In this document: positions 6,392 through 8,657 of the stretch, one piece after another | Layout: each line of letters begins with the position of its first letter | Numbering within the stretch: position 1 is the stretch's first letter | Source of the DNA: Oscillospiraceae bacterium | GTDB lineage: Bacteria > Bacillota > Clostridia > Oscillospirales > Ruminococcaceae | DNA: 8,657 bases | Assembly (NCBI GenBank): GCA_900757485.1 | Contig: CAAEOA010000271.1 | Coordinates: 1 to 8,657 of the forward strand | Direction of reading: 5' to 3' | Notes under the pieces: model-generated | The model's database searches: none | What the model was told of the DNA's origin: nothing | What the model saw: the letters and a program-made list of their open reading frames with translations, nothing else | Position numbers and translations under genes: made by a program

Positions 6392-6787
6392 TTATTCCCT
6401 TATCATATCTTTCCGTCTTTTTTTATATTTTTCCTCGCAGGCATCGGTCAGCGCCTTGATTTCCACCTTTGTCAGTCCAGCCAACAATGCTTCCTCAATT
6501 GCGGAGGAAAGCGCTTTTTCTGCATTTCTTTTTATAGAGGGAAGGATTTGAATATGTGATGAAACAAAGCTTCCTTTGCCTGCCAAAGAATAAATAATTC
6601 CTTCGCTTTCCAGTGCCTGATATGCTTTTTGAACCGTATTGGGATTCACGCCCAACTCTTTAGAAAGACTTCTTACCGAAGGCAATTGCTCATCCGGCTC
6701 CAAAATTCCGAGCAATGTATTCTCAATAATTGCCTTTTTTAGTTGCTCATAAATCGGTACACCGGTATTCAGCGTAATGCTTATCAT
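6392..6787 (-). CDS. YtrA-family GntR repressor, first gene of the ABC cassette
   Basis: 131 residues. Seen: GntR winged helix at about 10-76, with PIYEQLKKAIIEN, LEPDEQLPSVRSLSKELGVNPNTVQKAYQALE as the helix-turn-helix, and the wing GIIYSLAGKGSFV. It is followed by only about 50 residues of helix. The short C-terminal part without a ligand domain is the mark of the YtrA subfamily, which commonly sits in front of ABC transporter genes and represses its own operon. The ATPase gene begins 47 nt after the stop. The in-frame codon two before ATG 6787 is TAA, so no longer start exists in this frame. A candidate operator overlaps the promoter at 6884-6911. The inducer is unknown; in B. subtilis YtrA the inducing signal is cell-wall-active antibiotics. 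Confidence 0.93.
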   Translation of the reverse strand: MISITLNTGVPIYEQLKKAIIENTLLGILEPDEQLPSVRSLSKELGVNPNTVQKAYQALESEGIIYSLAGKGSFVSSHIQILPSIKRNAEKALSSAIEEALLAGLTKVEIKALTDACEEKYKKRRKDMIRE

Positions 6788-6792
6788 CGCTT

Positions 6793-6808
6793 ATCACCAT
6801 TTCCTCCT
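6793..6808 (-). promoter_or_regulatory. Two-part ribosome site of the GntR gene
   Basis: AGGAGG (6803-6808) is 15 nt from the ATG, which is too far for ordinary use. GGTGAT (6793-6798), complementary to the neighbouring part of the 16S 3' end, is 5 nt away. A similar split form occurs before pyruvate kinase. Confidence 0.5.
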
Positions 6809-6883
6809 GATTTTTCACCGCTTTGTATTAACTGCCGACCGAAAAAGTATAGTCAAACTACTTGAAAAAAAGTGTATCATCTG

Positions 6884-6911
6884 TACTAGTTCGTATAACA
6901 CAGAACTAGTA
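6884..6911. promoter_or_regulatory. Inverted repeat operator of the GntR-ABC cassette
   Basis: TACTAGTTC (6884-6892) and GAACTAGTA (6903-6911) are perfect 9-bp arms separated by 10 nt. One arm overlaps the promoter -10 and the centre covers the predicted transcription start. This is the usual position of an autorepressor site. Binding by the GntR protein encoded at 6392-6787 is inference from position and symmetry. Confidence 0.65.
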
Positions 6912-6936
6912 TACAGAAATAGCTGTTCAAAATCAA
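6908..6936 (-). promoter_or_regulatory. Promoter of the GntR-ABC cassette
   Basis: On the minus strand, TTGATT (6931-6936), a 17-nt spacer and TATACT (6908-6913). The start would be near 6901, giving a leader of about 115 nt. The -10 lies within the right arm of the inverted repeat 6884-6911. A second TATACT at 6846-6851 has no good -35. Confidence 0.6.
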
Positions 6937-7009
6937 TGTGCAAACTGTATAAATAATTGTAATAATATTAGTAAGTTGCATACAAAACAATAAAAACGAC
7001 ATGATTCGC

Positions 7010-7038
7010 TTGCAAAATCCAATCATTTGAAATATAGT
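7010..7038 (+). promoter_or_regulatory. Candidate promoter of pyruvate kinase
   Basis: TTGCAA (7010-7015), a 17-nt spacer and TATAGT (7033-7038). A start near 7045 would give a leader of about 330 nt, long for a housekeeping gene. No better promoter was found closer to 7378. Confidence 0.5.
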
Positions 7039-7228
7039 ATTATGGGGAAATTTTTTAAGTTTATCGTCTTATGAAAAGAAAGAGGATCTATGGAACTGCG
7101 GTGATACCTGTTCTTTTTATGATAAACGATGATTCAAATGCTTTGCCCGATGACACAGTTTCAATCAATGAAGGAATGAGATTCGTTTGCTTTTCCGAAA
7201 TACGGCATTCGAAATCATACGCCTTGCG

Positions 7229-7264
7229 CAATACCGATACAAATTCAATAAGGAATGGTGATTA
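7229..7264 (+). repeat. Direct repeat copy 1 (pyruvate kinase start region)
   Basis: 36 bp beginning CAATACCGAT and ending AATGGTGATTA, matching 7341-7376 with one mismatch (A7239 against G7351). It includes the ribosome site AAGGA and is followed by GCGTG where copy 2 has CATG. The period is 112 bp. Confidence 0.9.
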
Positions 7265-7266
7265 GC

Positions 7267-7286
7267 GTGAAAAATAAATTTTTCAC
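7267..7286 (+). promoter_or_regulatory. Perfect hairpin GTGAAAAAT-AA-ATTTTTCAC
   Basis: Nine base pairs without mismatch around two bases. It begins exactly at the GTG codon following repeat copy 1. It is AT-rich and lacks a T-tail, so it is not an obvious terminator. Confidence 0.5.
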
Positions 7287-7317
7287 ACTCCATTTGCCTC
7301 TTTTTGTCCAAATATAA
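7267..7317 (+). pseudogene. Short frame after repeat copy 1: decayed duplicate start or leader peptide
   Basis: GTG at 7267 opens a 16-codon frame (VKNKFFTLHLPLFVQI, stop TAA 7315-7317). It can also be read from ATG at 7255, which touches the AAGGA. The GTG lies 12 nt after AAGGA, the same arrangement as the true pyruvate kinase start after copy 2. Its first residues loosely resemble those of pyruvate kinase (RKTKIICTLGP), with K..K and TL in common. The simplest reading is a degenerate duplication of the gene start; a functional leader peptide is possible. The start codon is buried in a 9-bp hairpin. Confidence 0.35.
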
Positions 7318-7340
7318 CGGGCAAAATATTGCACTTCATA

Positions 7341-7376
7341 CAATACCGATGCAAATTCAATAAGGAATGGTGATTA
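7341..7376 (+). repeat. Direct repeat copy 2, directly before the pyruvate kinase start
   Basis: The second copy of the 36-bp repeat, ending one base before ATG 7378. It supplies AAGGA (7362-7366, 11 nt from the ATG) and GGTGAT (7369-7374, 3 nt). A four-codon frame, ATG GTG ATT ACA TGA (7367-7381), overlaps the gene start as ATGA. Confidence 0.9.
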
Positions 7377-7377
7377 C

Positions 7378-8657
7378 ATGAGAAAAACAAAAATTATCTG
7401 CACACTGGGACCGTCCACTGATGATGAAAATATCGTCCGCCAAATGATGCGGGCAGGAATGAACGTCGCACGTTTCAACTTTTCACATCAGACACACGCC
7501 GAACACAAGGCGCGATACGATATGGTAGTCAAATTACGGGAAGAACTCGGTCTGCCGATTGCAACTTTGCTGGACACCAAGGGACCGGAAATCAGACTTC
7601 ACAAAATCAAAAATGGGAAAGCCATCTTGAAAGCCGGAGAAAAATTTGTGCTCTATACCGATGAAATTATCGGTGATGAAACAAAAGCTTCGATTACTTA
7701 CAAAAATTTACCGCAGGATATTAAGGCGGGTACCCGCATTTTGATTGATGACGGTTTAATTGAGTTGCGTGTCAAGAGTTTTACCTCCAGCGAAATTGTG
7801 ACTGAAGTCGTAAACGGAGGCGTCATCAGCAACAGCAAAGGGATTAATGTCCCGGGAGTATACCTTTCTATGCCGTTTCTCAGCAAAAAAGACGAGGAGG
7901 ACATTGTATTCGGTATCGAAACCGGTTTTGATTTTATTGCAGCTTCCTTCGTGCGCTGTGCGCAGGATATTTTAGACATTCGCGCAATTTTAAATCGCCA
8001 TAATTGCCATTCCATTAAAATAATCGCAAAAATAGAAAACATCGACGGTGTCAATAATATTGATGAAATTTTACGGGTAACCGACGGTGTTATGGTTGCA
8101 CGCGGAGATATGGGTGTAGAAATTCCATTAGAGGAAATTCCGGTTTTACAGAAAATGCTGATCAAAAAAGCTTACAATGCCGGCAAACAGGTCATTACCG
8201 CAACTCAGATGCTGGACAGCATGATGAAAAATCCGCGTCCCACCCGTGCAGAGTCTACCGATGTTGCCAATGCAATATATGACGGAACGAGCGCTATTAT
8301 GCTGTCGGGCGAAACAGCAGCGGGCGCTTATCCGGTGGAATCTCTGATTACCATGGCAAAAATTGCCGAGCGGGCAGAAAACGACATTGACTACATCAAA
8401 CGCTTTAACAGCCGCGACATCATGGAAGCGCCCAATGTGACCAACGCAATCTCCCACGCTACCGTCACCACCGCCCACGACCTGGGTGCCACCGCTATCA
8501 TTACCGTTACAAAAACCGGACAAACTGCGCGGATGATCTCCAAATATCGCCCGCTTTGTCCGATCATTGGCTGCTCTACCAATATGCAGGTCTGCCGTCA
8601 AATGAATCTTTCCTGGGGCGTTACCCCGATTTCAGTAGAAGAAAAAACGATTACCGA
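7378..8657 (+). CDS. pyk: Pyruvate kinase, 3' end cut by the window
   Basis: The first 426 residues of about 470-590 usual for bacterial enzymes; open to the right edge. It transfers phosphate from phosphoenolpyruvate to ADP, the last step of glycolysis, in the cytoplasm. Seen: KIICTLGPS at 5-13; ARFNFSH at 31-37 with R32, N34 and S36; DTKGPEIR at 66-73; the family active-site signature IKIIAKIENIDGV at 213-225 with catalytic Lys218 and metal ligand Glu220; ARGDMGVEIP at 241-250 with metal ligand Asp244; ATQMLDSM at 275-282; PTRAE at 288-292. The A domain (about 1-70 and 170-345) encloses the B lid domain, and the allosteric C domain begins near 355. Whether the extra C-terminal PEP-utiliser domain of Bacillus enzymes is present cannot be seen. 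In many Firmicutes pfkA lies directly upstream; here the upstream neighbour is the divergent GntR cassette. Confidence 0.97.
   Translation, partial: MRKTKIICTLGPSTDDENIVRQMMRAGMNVARFNFSHQTHAEHKARYDMVVKLREELGLPIATLLDTKGPEIRLHKIKNGKAILKAGEKFVLYTDEIIGDETKASITYKNLPQDIKAGTRILIDDGLIELRVKSFTSSEIVTEVVNGGVISNSKGINVPGVYLSMPFLSKKDEEDIVFGIETGFDFIAASFVRCAQDILDIRAILNRHNCHSIKIIAKIENIDGVNNIDEILRVTDGVMVARGDMGVEIPLEEIPVLQKMLIKKAYNAGKQVITATQMLDSMMKNPRPTRAESTDVANAIYDGTSAIMLSGETAAGAYPVESLITMAKIAERAENDIDYIKRFNSRDIMEAPNVTNAISHATVTTAHDLGATAIITVTKTGQTARMISKYRPLCPIIGCSTNMQVCRQMNLSWGVTPISVEEKTIT

Larger units (their letters stand above)
7045..7377 (+). other. Long leader of pyruvate kinase
   Basis: Over 300 bases without a convincing gene. 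A 64-codon frame at 7071-7265 has no ribosome site and no recognisable protein features, and its end runs through the direct repeat, so it is not called. The stretch holds the 36-bp duplication at 7229-7264 and 7341-7376 and the hairpin at 7267-7286 described separately. No known riboswitch or T-box is recognised. Confidence 0.5.

Noticed and set aside
6871..6876. AGTGTA as half of a B. subtilis-type YtrA operator
   Set aside because: No TACACT follows at the expected 13-nt spacing. The perfect repeat at 6884-6911 is the better candidate.
7071..7265. 64-codon plus-strand frame before pyruvate kinase
   Set aside because: No ribosome site before the ATG, no recognisable protein features, and its end runs into the direct repeat. 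Chance frame or decayed remnant.
7698..8601. Long minus-strand frames opposite pyruvate kinase
   Set aside because: They are shadows of the strongly conserved pyruvate kinase frame and do not resemble proteins.

Overview
The window reads as chromosomal DNA of a low-GC Gram-positive bacterium, most likely a member of the Clostridia (Oscillospiraceae/Ruminococcaceae-like). The grounds are AT-rich intergenic DNA, strong AGGAGG-type ribosome sites, use of GTG and TTG starts, sigma-A promoters close to TTGACA/TATAAT, a lipobox-type binding protein, a YtrA-type GntR/ABC cassette, and a wHTH plus periplasmic-binding-domain regulator of the AraR kind. The genus cannot be fixed from the sequence.

Layout. 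(1) 1-440, minus: 5' part of a gene for a secreted protein with a clear signal peptide, GTG start and near-consensus promoter. (2) 441-1125: 685 bp of very AT-rich divergent DNA with promoters in both directions, several inverted repeats and a possible small RNA or structured leader. (3) 1126-2265, plus: TTG-started regulator with an N-terminal GntR winged helix and a LacI/GalR-like sugar-binding domain. A long perfect hairpin at 2276-2315 terminates it and the convergent gene that follows. (4) 2335-3126, minus: amino-acid-type ABC solute-binding lipoprotein with no permease or ATPase beside it. (5) 6787 down to 3374, minus: three-gene cassette of YtrA-like GntR repressor, ABC ATPase and a large ABC-2-like permease with a ~350-residue C-terminal soluble domain. 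It is preceded by a promoter whose -10 lies inside a 9-bp inverted repeat, the likely autoregulatory operator. (6) 6937-7377: intergenic DNA with a pyruvate kinase promoter and a 36-bp duplication of the pyruvate kinase start region. (7) 7378-8657, plus: pyruvate kinase, cut by the right edge.

How the parts fit. The AraR-like regulator probably controls the divergent secreted-protein gene and itself: two 15-bp palindromes of similar form lie next to the two promoters. The GntR-ABC cassette has the organisation of systems known to be induced by cell-envelope stress or peptide antibiotics. The solute-binding protein presumably works with a permease encoded elsewhere. Pyruvate kinase is housekeeping, but its leader carries a duplicated, partly decayed start region.

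No CRISPR array, insertion sequence, phage gene, tRNA or rRNA was seen. Most of the window is ordinary. The regions most worth a second look are the 441-1125 divergent region, the ABC cassette with its operator, and the pyruvate kinase leader.
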